Source: Balanoglossus misakiensis
Lineage: Eukaryota; Hemichordata
NCBI GenBank assembly: GCA_040954595.2
Contig: CM082598.2
Location: 7,192,001 to 7,256,000, forward strand
Reading direction: 5' to 3'
DNA length: 64,000 nucleotides
The translations under genes and the position numbers were made by a program. Of the stretch, positions 23,601 to 34,283 are shown one piece after another; within the stretch, counting starts at the first letter, position 1; each line of letters begins with the position of its first letter. A model generated the notes under the pieces. That model worked only from the letters and a program-made list of their open reading frames with translations. It was not told the origin of the DNA and ran no database searches.

Positions 23601-24114
23601 CCAATTGAAAAAATCCTGACTGTAAATCAAGCGTCGAAAAATACTGAGGCTTATTCTTGCCTAACATTTCAAGAGATTCGTCAGTTCTAGGTAAGGGAAA
23701 CGAATCAGGCACTGTAATATTATTCAAATGACGGAAATCTGTGCAAAAACGCCACGAACCATCAGGCTTTTTGACTAAAACTACTGGACTAGCAAACGGT
23801 GAAGTGGACGGCTCGATAATATTTTGTTCTAACAGCTGATCAACTTGTCGCTCTAGTTCACGCCTTTTCTCAGGCGTTACTCGGTAAGGTGGGCGACGGA
23901 ACGGGGCAGCACCCTCTTGTAATCGTATTGTATGTTTGATTACATCACAGTTGCCTAAACGACCACTAGAATCAACAAAAGCTTCCATATTGTGCAGTAA
24001 AACATCTCTAAGCTGTTTACGCTGTGCCTTAGTTATCTCTAATTCATTAAATTTCAATTGACCCATCAAATGATCCGTCTCTTTTGTGTGTACGGGGCCC
24101 TTGAGGTGAGACAC
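20611..24114 (-). CDS. pol: Gypsy pol: RT, RNase H, integrase, chromodomain
   Basis: 1167 codons, numbered from the GTG at 24114. The frame is open from 24141 and has no early AUG, so the protein is probably made by frameshifting from gag. Reverse transcriptase spans about 75-285, with Asp163 and YIDD at 225-228. RNase H spans about 365-490 with Asp374, Glu413, Asp440 and Asp483. A spacer rich in Ser, Asn and Glu fills 490-600. The integrase zinc finger has His675, His682, Cys712 and Cys715; the catalytic triad is Asp744, Asp804, Glu840. A GPY-type segment lies near 979-985. The chromodomain at about 1104-1151 keeps aromatic residues ('YLVKWKNYSNKHNTWEDEDN') that in the family bind methyl-lysine. 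All key residues are present, so activity is plausible. The element orientation is opposite to the Ngaro and piggyBac ORFs. Confidence 0.95.
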   Translation of the reverse strand: MSHLKGPVHTKETDHLMGQLKFNELEITKAQRKQLRDVLLHNMEAFVDSSGRLGNCDVIKHTIRLQEGAAPFRRPPYRVTPEKRRELERQVDQLLEQNIIEPSTSPFASPVVLVKKPDGSWRFCTDFRHLNNITVPDSFPLPRTDESLEMLGKNKPQYFSTLDLQSGFFQLELDEESRPKTAFVTHQGLYQYRRLAQGLRNSPSCFQRTMQHVLRNIMWQYVLCYIDDIIIFSSFFEEHLQHIDTVLTRLRQAGLKLKPSKCQFMRKSVKFLGHIISKDGIAVDESKVTAVKEYPRPHTVTQLKSFLGLANYYRKFIKNFSIIARPLHKLLGKDTKFEWDDRCEHAFEKLKHVLCQAPILGYPDMNENFTIYTDSSTHALGFVLAQRQNCVERVILYGGRSLNCHERNYSITELEALAVIHAIRQCDHYVRSNHVTIVTDHSNLTYMFKQKIPRGRIGRWIMTMQQYDYEIIYRPGKKHMNADGLSRRPYQQCEGYKSDVTDLEHAPEMNYKPNSQPMVDKCVNTGPINSPCINNIHTGQQTEPEVHNSANSEDSSGYGILLNSSNDTSNTDVEENASNTEVDKTFDSEVQSRMKGEQRKDNYLSKFLNYLENDELPTDQKLARKFVSMAPNYDIVDGVLYHFWKPTGKSAGKLDCVRQVVIPKSLRNYVLRWAHDCVLAGHLGYTKTLGVLRQRYFWERMPRDVNMYVKTCAHCHTRKRATPPTHAKLLPIPVSGPWDRLGMDIVGPLPRTYDGHKYILVLTDYFTKFPLAYPLRNARAETVAKILFDEVIATYGSPRVLLSDQGSNFLSQVVRETCKFFNIQRKVSTPYRPQTNGLTERFNGCLVDMLSMFVDSKQKDWDRYLSSVLFAYRVSPQESSGFSPYYLLYGRHPTLPMDVEFQPVEGRTRNIDTHLKHLAAKREIAHKIAKENIDRYQQNMKDRYDQNIQRSQNLKVGDPVYLYTPSVKPGVNKKFVHKWTGPYIISEKVGPVNYKLRFINSTRNYRKVIHVNRLKRAYLRPSEFDSSSSDESCEENDVPETTNYENGTEICQSPEAETYAESENGSDQIEGLGLRDLSSRTNPSAFDETDNNGNCQTNASEPFYDIDNVLKGRYRNGKLQYLVKWKNYSNKHNTWEDEDNLNETAKEYLIRNPVKIQGKQVIAHLHI

Positions 24115-25786
24115 AATTAACGGCAGTATTATCGAGTGGGACTATTTCACTATTACGGGGCAAGGGCGAAAACATTCCAACAACACTGTTTTTCTTAATT
24201 TTGACCACAGTATCCAAAGTGTTTACAACTCGCATGGGAAGAAAATTCTTATTCGAATAGGCCAACCCCTTAGCTACCAAAATACCCGGGGTTAAGCGTG
24301 TTCGTTTATCACAAATACAACCTAAAACTCCAGTAAGATATTTATACGGTACTTTCACTGGAATAACCATTTCACTTCCAGGTGAAATGTTAACATCAAC
24401 ATTGGTTCTTAACGGTACGTCTGATTGTAATCTTAAAATATTACCCTTGAAATCAATAACAGCTCTATAACGCTTCATAAAATCAAGTCCCAAAATCAGA
24501 TTATGCTGAAGAGACTCAACTAAATTAACATACAGTAATACACGCTTATTCCCAATAAAAGCAGGTATTTTCATAAATCCAATTACCTTCAATTTGTCTT
24601 CGTGTGCTGTATGTACACAATTATATCTGGACTTGAACATCGGATAGTTCTTTAGAGCGGGAATAAGCTCTAACAACCGAATAGGAGCTACAGTAATATG
24701 TGCTCCAGTATCAATTAATGACGTCACTTTTTCATGACATATTGAAATTGGAATAACATTCTCATGAAAAGCACACCCATCTTTGTTAACAAAGTTTACA
24801 CCATCTTTAACATTATAGGCACCCTCTTTCCCGAGTGCATTTACACCTGCACATGACCTGCTGTCGGACGATCCATCAAAATAAAATTTCCGACTAGGCT
24901 TCGAAACATTTCCAGAGAACGCATATTTTGAACAATTTCTAGCTATATGATCGTAACGCCCACAATTAAAACATGCACGGGAATTAAATTGACTATGTCG
25001 AGGAAAACGTTGGGCAGAGTGTCCAGTAAAATTATATCTGTTCCTCTTTACCTTATTGTCTATTGTTCGTTCTCTTGCTCTGTAATTCGGCGATTTCTTC
25101 TCTCTTTTTGTCGATCGTCCTCGATGATCTGCCGCGCTTGATTTGGTCTTCACTTCTTGATCTTCTTGTTTCATCTCGTCAATCCGTGTCGAGATTTGTT
25201 GTAAAAGACCCGCTTCTGGCTCGTCTGTCTCTGGTAATCCTGCCACGACCTCTGCTGTTCGAGCATGTTTGTACGCTGTTTCGAAGTCCTTAGGTGACAT
25301 TCCCGCTACGAACTTTAGTATGCCCGGTCTCAGTCCGTTCATGAAGAAAGACAGTATTTCCTCATCAGTCTTTTTCGCTTTTTCTGCTTTTTCGCATATT
25401 AATTCCGCATATTGTTCAACAGTCTGGTCCGGCAGTTGCTTCAGGCGAAACAGTTTCTCGTCATACAGCCACATCGGACCGCACTTATCAAAACGAGCGA
25501 GGAAAACATTTTGCAGTGTCGTCAAGTCATTTTTCTTTTCAGCAGACAGTCTGTAGAACCATCGCTCCGCTTCACCAGTCAAATATTGTCCGATTCCTTT
25601 AAGCCGTTTCTCGTCTGACCATTGCTTAAAGTCAGCAAAGTCTATATATTTTTTCCACCATCGGTGTGCATTCTCAGTCTCTGTAGCCGAAAAGAAACCT
25701 GGGCCTACCTGACCTCCAACTCTGAGTGTAACCTGTCGTATTTCCGATATTTGACTGTTCATGTCGTTTAGCATCTCGCGATCCAT
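24047..25786 (-). CDS. gag: Gypsy gag with CCHC knuckle and aspartic protease
   Basis: Structural and protease ORF of the Gypsy element. The frame is open to 25849, but that codon is a GTG inside the primer-binding site. The first in-frame ATG is at 25786, giving 579 residues. The Retrotrans_gag-like capsid region covers about 40-180 ('AHRWWKKYIDFADFKQW'). A basic stretch follows at 215-265, and a CCHC zinc knuckle at 272-285 ('CFNCGRYDHIARNC') binds RNA in the family. The aspartic protease has Asp359 in 'SLIDTGAHITV' and the 'LILGLDFM' motif near 430-437. The 3' end overlaps the pol frame by about 95 nt (24047-24141). Pol is in the +1 frame relative to gag. No stop interrupts the domains. 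Confidence 0.92.
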   Translation of the reverse strand: MDREMLNDMNSQISEIRQVTLRVGGQVGPGFFSATETENAHRWWKKYIDFADFKQWSDEKRLKGIGQYLTGEAERWFYRLSAEKKNDLTTLQNVFLARFDKCGPMWLYDEKLFRLKQLPDQTVEQYAELICEKAEKAKKTDEEILSFFMNGLRPGILKFVAGMSPKDFETAYKHARTAEVVAGLPETDEPEAGLLQQISTRIDEMKQEDQEVKTKSSAADHRGRSTKREKKSPNYRARERTIDNKVKRNRYNFTGHSAQRFPRHSQFNSRACFNCGRYDHIARNCSKYAFSGNVSKPSRKFYFDGSSDSRSCAGVNALGKEGAYNVKDGVNFVNKDGCAFHENVIPISICHEKVTSLIDTGAHITVAPIRLLELIPALKNYPMFKSRYNCVHTAHEDKLKVIGFMKIPAFIGNKRVLLYVNLVESLQHNLILGLDFMKRYRAVIDFKGNILRLQSDVPLRTNVDVNISPGSEMVIPVKVPYKYLTGVLGCICDKRTRLTPGILVAKGLAYSNKNFLPMRVVNTLDTVVKIKKNSVVGMFSPLPRNSEIVPLDNTAVNCVSPQGPRTHKRDGSFDGSIEI

Positions 25787-25843
25787 GCTGTAATCTTTCC
25801 GCTGGACGTCGCCGTTTCTGTCTCCGATGGATTTGTTTCGTCT

Positions 25844-25861
25844 ACCCACGTATCTCCACCA
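25844..25861 (-). promoter_or_regulatory. Primer-binding site of the Gypsy element
   Basis: Minus strand reads 'tggtggagatacgtgggt', starting directly after the LTR's terminal CA. TGG is the complement of a tRNA 3' CCA, as expected for a tRNA primer. I cannot name the tRNA without a database. Confidence 0.75.
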
Positions 25862-26394
25862 TGTATTACGGCTTGTTTCTCATGATTGTTCATGCATCGG
25901 GGAATCTGTAGCGATGAGGTATCGGGCTCTGACGAGAACAGTGATCCACGGAGACACGTATCTGATTCACGTTCATTTATTGTCCAGAACTACTCCAGTA
26001 CATCAAATACGCCCAGTAAAGTGCATGAGGAAGGGAACGAACTCAGTAGCCTGAGGTACTCCCATCTCCCGTTAGATTATTTTTCCCCAACTTTGGAAAC
26101 AAAGTTCTCTTATAATTACTTTTCTCAAGGCGTGGTTAATAATGTAAAATATCACAAATACAATGTGTTACAATTTCATTGGGCATCAGTCAACTCTATA
26201 CGTACCAATTTACATAAAGTGTTATATAACAAAGTCAGTTCGGTGATGATTGACAATCAGAGCAGTCAGTTAAACACCCGCTCTCCCTATCTACTTCAAA
26301 TACATAAAATCAAATACTATCAAACATTGACATTTCCGAGCTCTGGATTAATTAACCCTTGAAATCGTATTTGACCTTTATACAGATCGTAACA
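25862..26394 (-). repeat. Shared LTR (5' LTR of the full copy, 3' LTR of the truncated copy)
   Basis: 533 bp with canonical ends: plus strand TGTATTACGG to CGTAACA, i.e. TG...CA in element orientation. To its left is the PBS of the full element; to its right is a polypurine tract (26395-26410) and the 3' region of another copy. A TATAAAGG lies about 12 nt inside the LTR start (26375-26382), unusually near the edge for a core promoter. Confidence 0.92.
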
Positions 26395-29165
26395 CTCCCC
26401 TCCTTTTAAACCAATGCGTCCCGCATTGGACACAAATCTCTTAACGAGCAGTACATCAAGGGTAATCGTTCAATTCCACCCCAAGAATATATTAAGATGT
26501 ACCGTATGATTTTGAAATGTAAGAGTACAATATATATAACAAAATTGAAGTAAAATATTTGAAAAAAATCGAGTCATGTCTATGAAGTGATCGTCTTGAA
26601 AAATTATAAAATTACAATACAAAAATTACTACAGAATAAAAGTACATATAAACTTAAAATAGTATGTGCTCATAAAACCTTCGCACACCTATCCACCTAC
26701 TAATATAACCAATAAAATCGCAACTCCTTCTGTAAACCCATAAAACGTTGTATCCATCATTGAACACAATCTGAATATCTGTTGTCTTATTGACTCAAAA
26801 GAAACCCTCTTGCATTCTTTTACATCGAACGATCATCCGACATTCCTTATTCTCGAGTTGCGTCATGTCGGGTAAATTCAATAACCTTAAAAAATTTAAA
26901 ACTGAAACATCTTAGCGTTTTGTCAAAAATCCACTTTTTACAACTTCGAAAATGGCATTTTCTTCATTCGAAAATGGGATTTTCTTTGGTTTCTTTATAC
27001 AAACACATAGCCATTAAAAGGGGCTATTTACACAATTTGGACCATCTATTTAGGTCATCAAACGAAAGGCAAATTCAACTCACAACATTTTTCTCCAGTG
27101 ATAAAATCTCTGCAACTTCAAACTTCACTGGTAATTTCTTTACAACTTAAATACATCAACACATTTAAACAGAGTGACACGGGAACCAGGTTGCACAGCT
27201 CTTACAACTAAACTCAGCAAACAAAAGATAATAAAATGTCATTCGACAACTTACGTAACATTAAACGAATCAAGGGACACGCCAATCGTACACTCACTCA
27301 TACAGGCCGGCCAACACTCATACCTCTCATTCATATTCAAATATTCATTTCAATCAACCACGTGTCTCCCTTTTCCGTTTTTTTTCCTGTTACGCATATA
27401 TTTTTCTGTCCATAGATTTAAATGTGCAAATGTGCTATAACCTGTTTCCCTTGTATCTTTACAGGATTTCTTATCAAATACTCTTTCGCAGTTTCATTCA
27501 AATTGTCTTCATCCTCCCACGTATTATGTTTGTTTGAATAATTCTTCCACTTAACCAAATATTGTAATTTCCCATTTCTATATCGACCCTTTAACACATT
27601 GTCTATATCGTAAAATGGCTCAGAAGCATTAGTCTGACAATTTCCATTGTTGTCAGTTTCATCGAAAGCACTGGGATTTGTCCTTGACGACAAATCTCTC
27701 AATCCCAATCCCTCAATTTGATCAGAACCATTTTCTGATTCTGCATATGTTTCTGCTTCTGGACTTTGACATATTTCGGTCCCATTTTCATAATTTGTGG
27801 TTTCTGGGACATCGTTTTCTTCACACGACTCATCAGATGAGGATGAGTCAAACTCAGAGGGGCGCAAATAAGCTCTTTTTAGTCTATTCACATGTATGAC
27901 TTTACGATAATTCCTGGTGCTATTTATGAAACGCAACTTGTAATTAACAGGACCCACCTTCTCAGAAATAATGTAAGGACCTGTCCACTTATGTACGAAT
28001 TTCTTATTAACTCCTGGTTTAACAGATGGTGTGTATAAATATACAGGATCCCCCACTTTAAGATTTTGTGACCGTTGGATATTTTGATCGTAACGGTCCT
28101 TCATATTCTGTTGATATCGATCTATATTCTCTTTGGCGATTTTATGAGCTATCTCCCTTTTAGCAGCTAAATGTTTAAGGTGTGTATCTATATTTCTCGT
28201 CCTCCCCTCAACTGGCTGAAACTCAACATCCATGGGCAATGTGGGATGCCGACCGTATAGCAGATAATACGGGCTGAACCCACTGGACTCTTGAGGGCTA
28301 ACTCTATAAGCGAAAAGCACTGAACTTAGGTACCGATCCCAATCTTTCTGTTTACTATCGACAAACATGGACAGCATGTCGACTAGGCAACCATTGAAAC
28401 GCTCTGTAAGGCCATTAGTCTGTGGACGATAAGGGGTCGAAACTTTCCTCTGGATGTTGAAAAATTTGCAAGTTTCACGAACTACTTGGGATAAAAAATT
28501 CGATCCCTGATCACTCAGCAAAACTCTGGGGCTGCCATAAGTAGCAATTACTTCATCAAACAAGATCTTAGCGACTGTCTCAGCTCTTGCATTACGTAAT
28601 GGATATGCTAGTGGAAATTTAGTAAAGTAATCAGTAAGTACTAAGATGTATTTATGACCATCATACGTTCTAGGGAGGGGTCCCACAATATCCATACCCA
28701 GTCGGTCCCAGGGTCCTGATACTGGAATAGGTAACAACTTAGCATGAGTAGGGGGTGTGGCTCTCTTTCGTGTGTGACAATGTGCGCATGTCTTTACGTA
28801 CATATTAACATCCCGGGGCATCCTTTCCCAAAAATACCTCTGTCTTAAAACTCCCAACGTTTTAGTGTATCCCAAATGTCCCGCTAAAACACAATCATGA
28901 GCCCACCGCAGAACATAATTTCTTAAGGACTTAGGTATCACAACCTGTCTAACACAATCTAATTTACCAGCTGATTTCCCCGTGGGTTTCCAAAAATGAT
29001 ACAAAACCCCGTCAACAATGTCATAATTTGGAGCCATACTAACAAATTTACGAGCTAACTTTTGATCAGTTGGTAACTCATCATTCTCTAAATAATTAAG
29101 AAATTTACTCAAATAATTATCCTTTCTCTGTTCTCCCTTCATTCGTGATTGCACCTCACTGTCGA
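26395..29165 (-). mobile_element. Second Gypsy copy, 3' half only
   Basis: Near-identical duplicate of 19580-22358 (polypurine tract, non-coding 3' region, C-terminal half of pol), sharing the LTR at 25862-26394 with the full copy. It breaks off at 'cactgtcga' inside the pol spacer region; gag, PBS, RT and RNase H are absent. The layout LTR-internal-LTR-internal is what LTR-LTR recombination or tandem insertion would give. Confidence 0.9.
27418..29165 (-). pseudogene. Truncated Gypsy pol (integrase and chromodomain)
   Basis: Encodes 578 residues identical to residues 590-1167 of the complete pol: the integrase HHCC finger, the DDE core, the GPY-type segment and the chromodomain. There is no start codon in context and no RT, RNase H, gag or PBS, so it cannot act alone. 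The complete amino-acid identity to the full copy points to a very recent duplication, or to a misassembled tandem. Confidence 0.9.
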
Positions 29166-29452
29166 TCCCCCACTTTAAGATTTTGTGACCGTTGGATATT
29201 TTGATCGTAACGGTCCTTCATATTCTGTTGATATCGATCTATATTCTCTTTGGCGATTTTATGAGCTATCTCCCTTTTAGCAGCTAAATGTTTAAGGTGT
29301 GTATCTATATTTCTCGTACTCCCCTCAACTGGCTGAAACTCAACATCCATGGGCAATGTGGGATGCCGACCGTATAGCAGATAATACGGGCTGAACCCAC
29401 TGGACTCTTGAGGGCTAACTCTATAAGCGAAAAGCACTGAACTTAGGTACCG
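29164..29452 (-). pseudogene. Gypsy pol scrap, repeated integrase C-terminal segment
   Basis: 289 bp equivalent to 21240-21528 (pol residues about 863-958, after the catalytic Glu), in the same orientation, joined to the end of the truncated copy. The join shares the two bases 'ga', and the segment ends at 'ggtaccg'. One residue differs from the full copy (Arg to Ser in 'VEGRTRN'), so it is a separate copy rather than an exact duplicate. Confidence 0.85.
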
Positions 29453-30062
29453 CTACAATATTTTCAGTGTTTGGGTGTTAAAATGAACTCAGGTGGCTGG
29501 CAGTTGAAACACTGCTGAACAAACAGCTTCGTGTCAATATAATTCAGGCATTATCACTGAAGAGGTGTGAATGAGCGCATTTAAGAGACTCCTCTGTGCA
29601 AACACTGCCCTAGCTACCAGTTGTGAAGTTATCCGTCGTTATGGTTACAGAATTTTAATATAAATTACAACCTAAGACGAAAATAGGCCTATTTTTCTTA
29701 AAGCTAATAATCCTTGCTACCTGATGACCAATTTACAGCCTCCTCGAGCAAACCGTTTTCCAGTAAATCAAAACTATGTATGATTGATATGCAAAAAATA
29801 GCGAAATTTTCACTTTGACCCCAAGTTTTGAATATGAACTTGACCTATGACCATGTCGGTCGTGTAATAATTGGATAGCCCGTGCCCTACTTTATAATAC
29901 TTAATGTTTAAATTTTTTCTCTAGATTTCTCAGAACCTGAAATATCTCATTTTAACTGTATGAGTACTCTTGCTATTCCTACCATTCATTTTGTTGTCAT
30001 TAAAACAGCAGGTTTTGCATATTAAGTATATGTAAACAGCAAAACAAATTAAAATCTTTGTA
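29453..30062. other. AT-rich spacer
   Basis: About 600 bp between the last Gypsy scrap and satellite B. It holds no ORF of note, no tandem repeat and no recognisable element end. Confidence 0.6.
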
Positions 30063-31757
30063 ATGTCAAATTATAGTGCGTTTGGCCATGTATTAACCCA
30101 GGGATTTACAATTAACTTGAAATCCCCATATGCATTAAATACCCATGTCAAAGCGAAGTGTTTGCATCACTATCTACCGTGATTCATCATCAAGCTTGCA
30201 TCGCCATTTACCCTGATGCAAAGAATCAGATTCAATGTCACCGTTGCATTAGCAATGTCAAATTACAGTGCTTTTTGACACGTATTAACCCAGGAATTGA
30301 CTCTGACGCATCATCAAGCATGCTTCACAATTTGCCCTGATGCAAAGAATCAGTTTTAGTGTCACTATTGCATAAGCAATGTCAAATTACAGTGCTTTTG
30401 GACACGTATTAACCCAGGGATTTATAATCAACTTGAAATCCCCATATGCATGTTATACCTATGTCAAAGCGAAGTGTTTGCATCACTCTCTACCGTGATA
30501 ATCATCAAGCTTGCTTCGCCATTTACCCTAACACAAAGAATCAGATTTAGTGTCACCATTGCATTAGCAATGTCAAATTACAGTGCTTTTGGCTACGTAT
30601 TAACCTGGAGATTTACAGACAACTTCAAATACCCATGCATATGCATTAAATACCTATGTCAAAATGCAGTGTTTGCATCATCAAGCATGCTTCACTATTT
30701 GCCCTGATGCAAAGAATCAGATTCAATGTCACCATCGCATTAGCAATTTTAAATTACAGTGCTTTTCGACACAGATTAACTGAGGGATTTATAATCAACT
30801 TGAAATCCCCATATGCATTTTATACCCATATCAAAGCGAAGTGTTTTCATCACTCTCTACCATTATGCATCATCAAGCCTGCATCGCCATTTACCCTGAT
30901 GCAAAGAATCACATTGAATGTCACCATTGCATTAGCAATGTCAAATTACAGTGCTTTTGGACACGTATTAACCCAGGAATTTTCAGTCAACATTAAATAC
31001 TCATGCAAATACATTAAATACCTATGTCAAAGTGCAGAGCTTGCATCACCATCTACTCTGATCCATCTTTAAGCTTGCTTCGCCATTTGCCCTAATGCAA
31101 AGAATTACATTCAATGTCACCATTGCATTAGCAATGTCAAATTACAGTGCGTTTGGCCACGTATTAACCCAGGGATTTACAATTAACTTGAAATCCCCAT
31201 ATGCATTAAATACCCATGTCAAAGCGAAGTGTTTGCATCACTATCTACCGTGATTCATCATCAAGCTTGCATCGCCATTTACCCTGATGCAAAGAATCAG
31301 ATTCAATGTCACCGTTGCATTAGCAATGTCAAATTACAGTGCTTTTCGACACGTATTAACCCAGGAATTGACTCTGACGCATCATCAAGAACGCTTCACA
31401 ATTTGCCCTGATGCAAAGAATCAGTTTTAGTGTCACTATTGCATAAGCAATGTCAAATTACAGTGCTTTTGGACACGTATTAACCCAGGGATTTATAATC
31501 AACTTGAAATCCCCATATGCATGTTATACCTATGTCAAAGCGAAGTGTTTGCATCACTCTCTACCATGATAATCATCAAGCTTGCTTCGCCATTTACCCT
31601 GATACAAAGAATCAGATTTAGTGTCACCATTGCATTAGCAAAGTCAAATTACAGTGCTTTTGGCTACGTATTAACCTGGAGATTTACAGACAACTTCAAA
31701 TACCCATGTATATGCATTAAATACCTATGTCAAAATGCAGTGTTTGCATCATCAAGC
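30063..31757 (+). repeat. Satellite B long duplication, copy 1
   Basis: About 1.7 kb repeated almost unchanged at 32589-34283 (offset 2526), including the private variant 'gtttggccatgtatt'. The two copies stop matching near 31758, where this copy continues with 'cattcttcagcatttgccc'. Confidence 0.85.
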
Positions 31758-32588
31758 ATTCTTCAGCATTTGCCCTGATGCAAAGAATCAGATTCAATGT
31801 CACCATTGCATTAGCAATGTCAAATTACAGCGCTTTTGGCAACCTAGGGATTTTCAATCAACTTTTAATCCCCCTGTATGTATTTTAAACCCTGGTGTCA
31901 AAGGTTAGTGTTTGTATCACCATTGACCCAAGTGCATCATCAAGCATTCTTCAGCATTTGCCCTAATGCAAAGAATCAGATTCAATGTCACCCTTGCATT
32001 AGTAATTTTAAATTACAGTGCTTTTGGCAATGTATTAACCTCTGGATTTATAGTCAACTTTAAATATCAATGCATATACATTAAATACCCATATCAAAGT
32101 GCAGAGCTTGCATCACCATCTACTCTTATGCATCATCAATCAGGCTTCACAATTTGCCCTAATGCAAAGAATCAGTTTTAGTGTCACTATTGCATAAGCA
32201 ATGTCAAATTACAGTGCTTTTGGACACGTATTAACCCAGGGATTTATAATCCACTTGAAATCCCCATATGCATTTTATACCCATGTCAAAGCGAAGTGTT
32301 TTCATCACTCTCTACCATTATGCATCATCAAGCCTGCATCGCCATTTACCCTGATGCAAAGAATCACATTCAATGTCACCATTGCATTAGCAATGTCAAA
32401 TTACAGTGCTTTTGGACACGTATTAACCCAGGAATTTTCAGTCAACATTAAATACCCATGCAAATACATTAAATACCTATGTCAAAGTGCAGAGCTTGCA
32501 TCACCGTCTAATCTGATCCATCATTAAGCTTGCTTCGCCATTTGCCCTAATGCAAAGAATTACATTCAATGTCACCATTGCATTAGCA

Positions 32589-34283
32589 ATGTCAAATTAT
32601 AGTGCGTTTGGCCATGTATTAACCCAGGGATTTACAATTAACTTGAAATCCCCATATGCATTAAATACCCATGTCAAAGCGAAGTGTTTGCATCACTATC
32701 TACCGTGATTCATCATCAAGCTTGCATCGCCATTTACCCTGATGCAAAGAATCAGATTCAATGTCACCGTTGCATTAGCAATGTCAAATTACAGTGCTTT
32801 TTGACACGTATTAACCCAGGAATTGACTCTGACGCATCATCAAGCATGCTTCACAATTTGCCCTGATGCAAAGAATCAGTTTTAGTGTCACTATTGCATA
32901 AGCAATGTCAAATTACAGTGCTTTTGGACACGTATTAACCCAGGGATTTATAATCAACTTGAAATCCCCATATGCATGTTATACCTATGTCAAAGCGAAG
33001 TGTTTGCATCACTCTCTACCGTGATAATCATCAAGCTTGCTTCGCCATTTACCCTAACACAAAGAATCAGATTTAGTGTCACCATTGCATTAGCAATGTC
33101 AAATTACAGTGCTTTTGGCTACGTATTAACCTGGAGATTTACAGACAACTTCAAATACCCATGCATATGCATTAAATACCTATGTCAAAATGCAGTGTTT
33201 GCATCATCAAGCATGCTTCACTATTTGCCCTGATGCAAAGAATCAGATTCAATGTCACCATCGCATTAGCAATTTTAAATTACAGTGCTTTTCGACACAG
33301 ATTAACTGAGGGATTTATAATCAACTTGAAATCCCCATATGCATTTTATACCCATATCAAAGCGAAGTGTTTTCATCACTCTCTACCATTATGCATCATC
33401 AAGCCTGCATCGCCATTTACCCTGATGCAAAGAATCACATTGAATGTCACCATTGCATTAGCAATGTCAAATTACAGTGCTTTTGGACACGTATTAACCC
33501 AGGAATTTTCAGTCAACATTAAATACTCATGCAAATACATTAAATACCTATGTCAAAGTGCAGAGCTTGCATCACCATCTACTCTGATCCATCTTTAAGC
33601 TTGCTTCGCCATTTGCCCTAATGCAAAGAATTACATTCAATGTCACCATTGCATTAGCAATGTCAAATTACAGTGCGTTTGGCCACGTATTAACCCAGGG
33701 ATTTACAATTAACTTGAAATCCCCATATGCATTAAATACCCATGTCAAAGCGAAGTGTTTGCATCACTATCTACCGTGATTCATCATCAAGCTTGCATCG
33801 CCATTTACCCTGATGCAAAGAATCAGATTCAATGTCACCGTTGCATTAGCAATGTCAAATTACAGTGCTTTTCGACACGTATTAACCCAGGAATTGACTC
33901 TGACGCATCATCAAGAACGCTTCACAATTTGCCCTGATGCAAAGAATCAGTTTTAGTGTCACTATTGCATAAGCAATGTCAAATTACAGTGCTTTTGGAC
34001 ACGTATTAACCCAGGGATTTATAATCAACTTGAAATCCCCATATGCATGTTATACCTATGTCAAAGCGAAGTGTTTGCATCACTCTCTACCGTGATAATC
34101 ATCAAGCTTGCTTCGCCATTTACCCTGATACAAAGAATCAGATTTAGTGTCACCATTGCATTAGCAAAGTCAAATTACAGTGCTTTTGGCTACGTATTAA
34201 CCTGGAGATTTACAGACAACTTCAAATACCCATGTATATGCATTAAATACCTATGTCAAAATGCAGTGTTTGCATCATCAAGC
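32589..34283 (+). repeat. Satellite B long duplication, copy 2
   Basis: Second copy of the 1.7-kb segment. Within and after it the array continues with a 1071-bp period: marker monomers at 33755, 34826 and 35897. Confidence 0.85.

Larger units (their letters stand above)
19047..26394 (-). mobile_element. Chromodomain Ty3/Gypsy LTR retrotransposon, near-intact
   Basis: Complete element on the minus strand: 5' LTR 25862-26394, PBS abutting it at 25844-25861, gag-protease ORF, pol ORF in another frame, a non-coding 3' region of about 1 kb, polypurine tract 19580-19595, and 3' LTR 19047-19579. Domain order in pol is RT, RNase H, integrase, chromodomain, which defines Ty3/Gypsy. No envelope-like ORF is present. 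The two LTRs differ by about two internal substitutions plus the last two bases, so insertion was recent. No internal stop breaks gag or pol. Its 5' LTR is shared with a second, truncated copy to the right. Confidence 0.93.

Noticed and set aside
19071-26362. 158-codon ORF in both Gypsy LTRs (19071-19547 and 25886-26362)
   Set aside because: It is on the opposite strand to the element, lies inside the LTR, and is duplicated with it; no recognisable domain.
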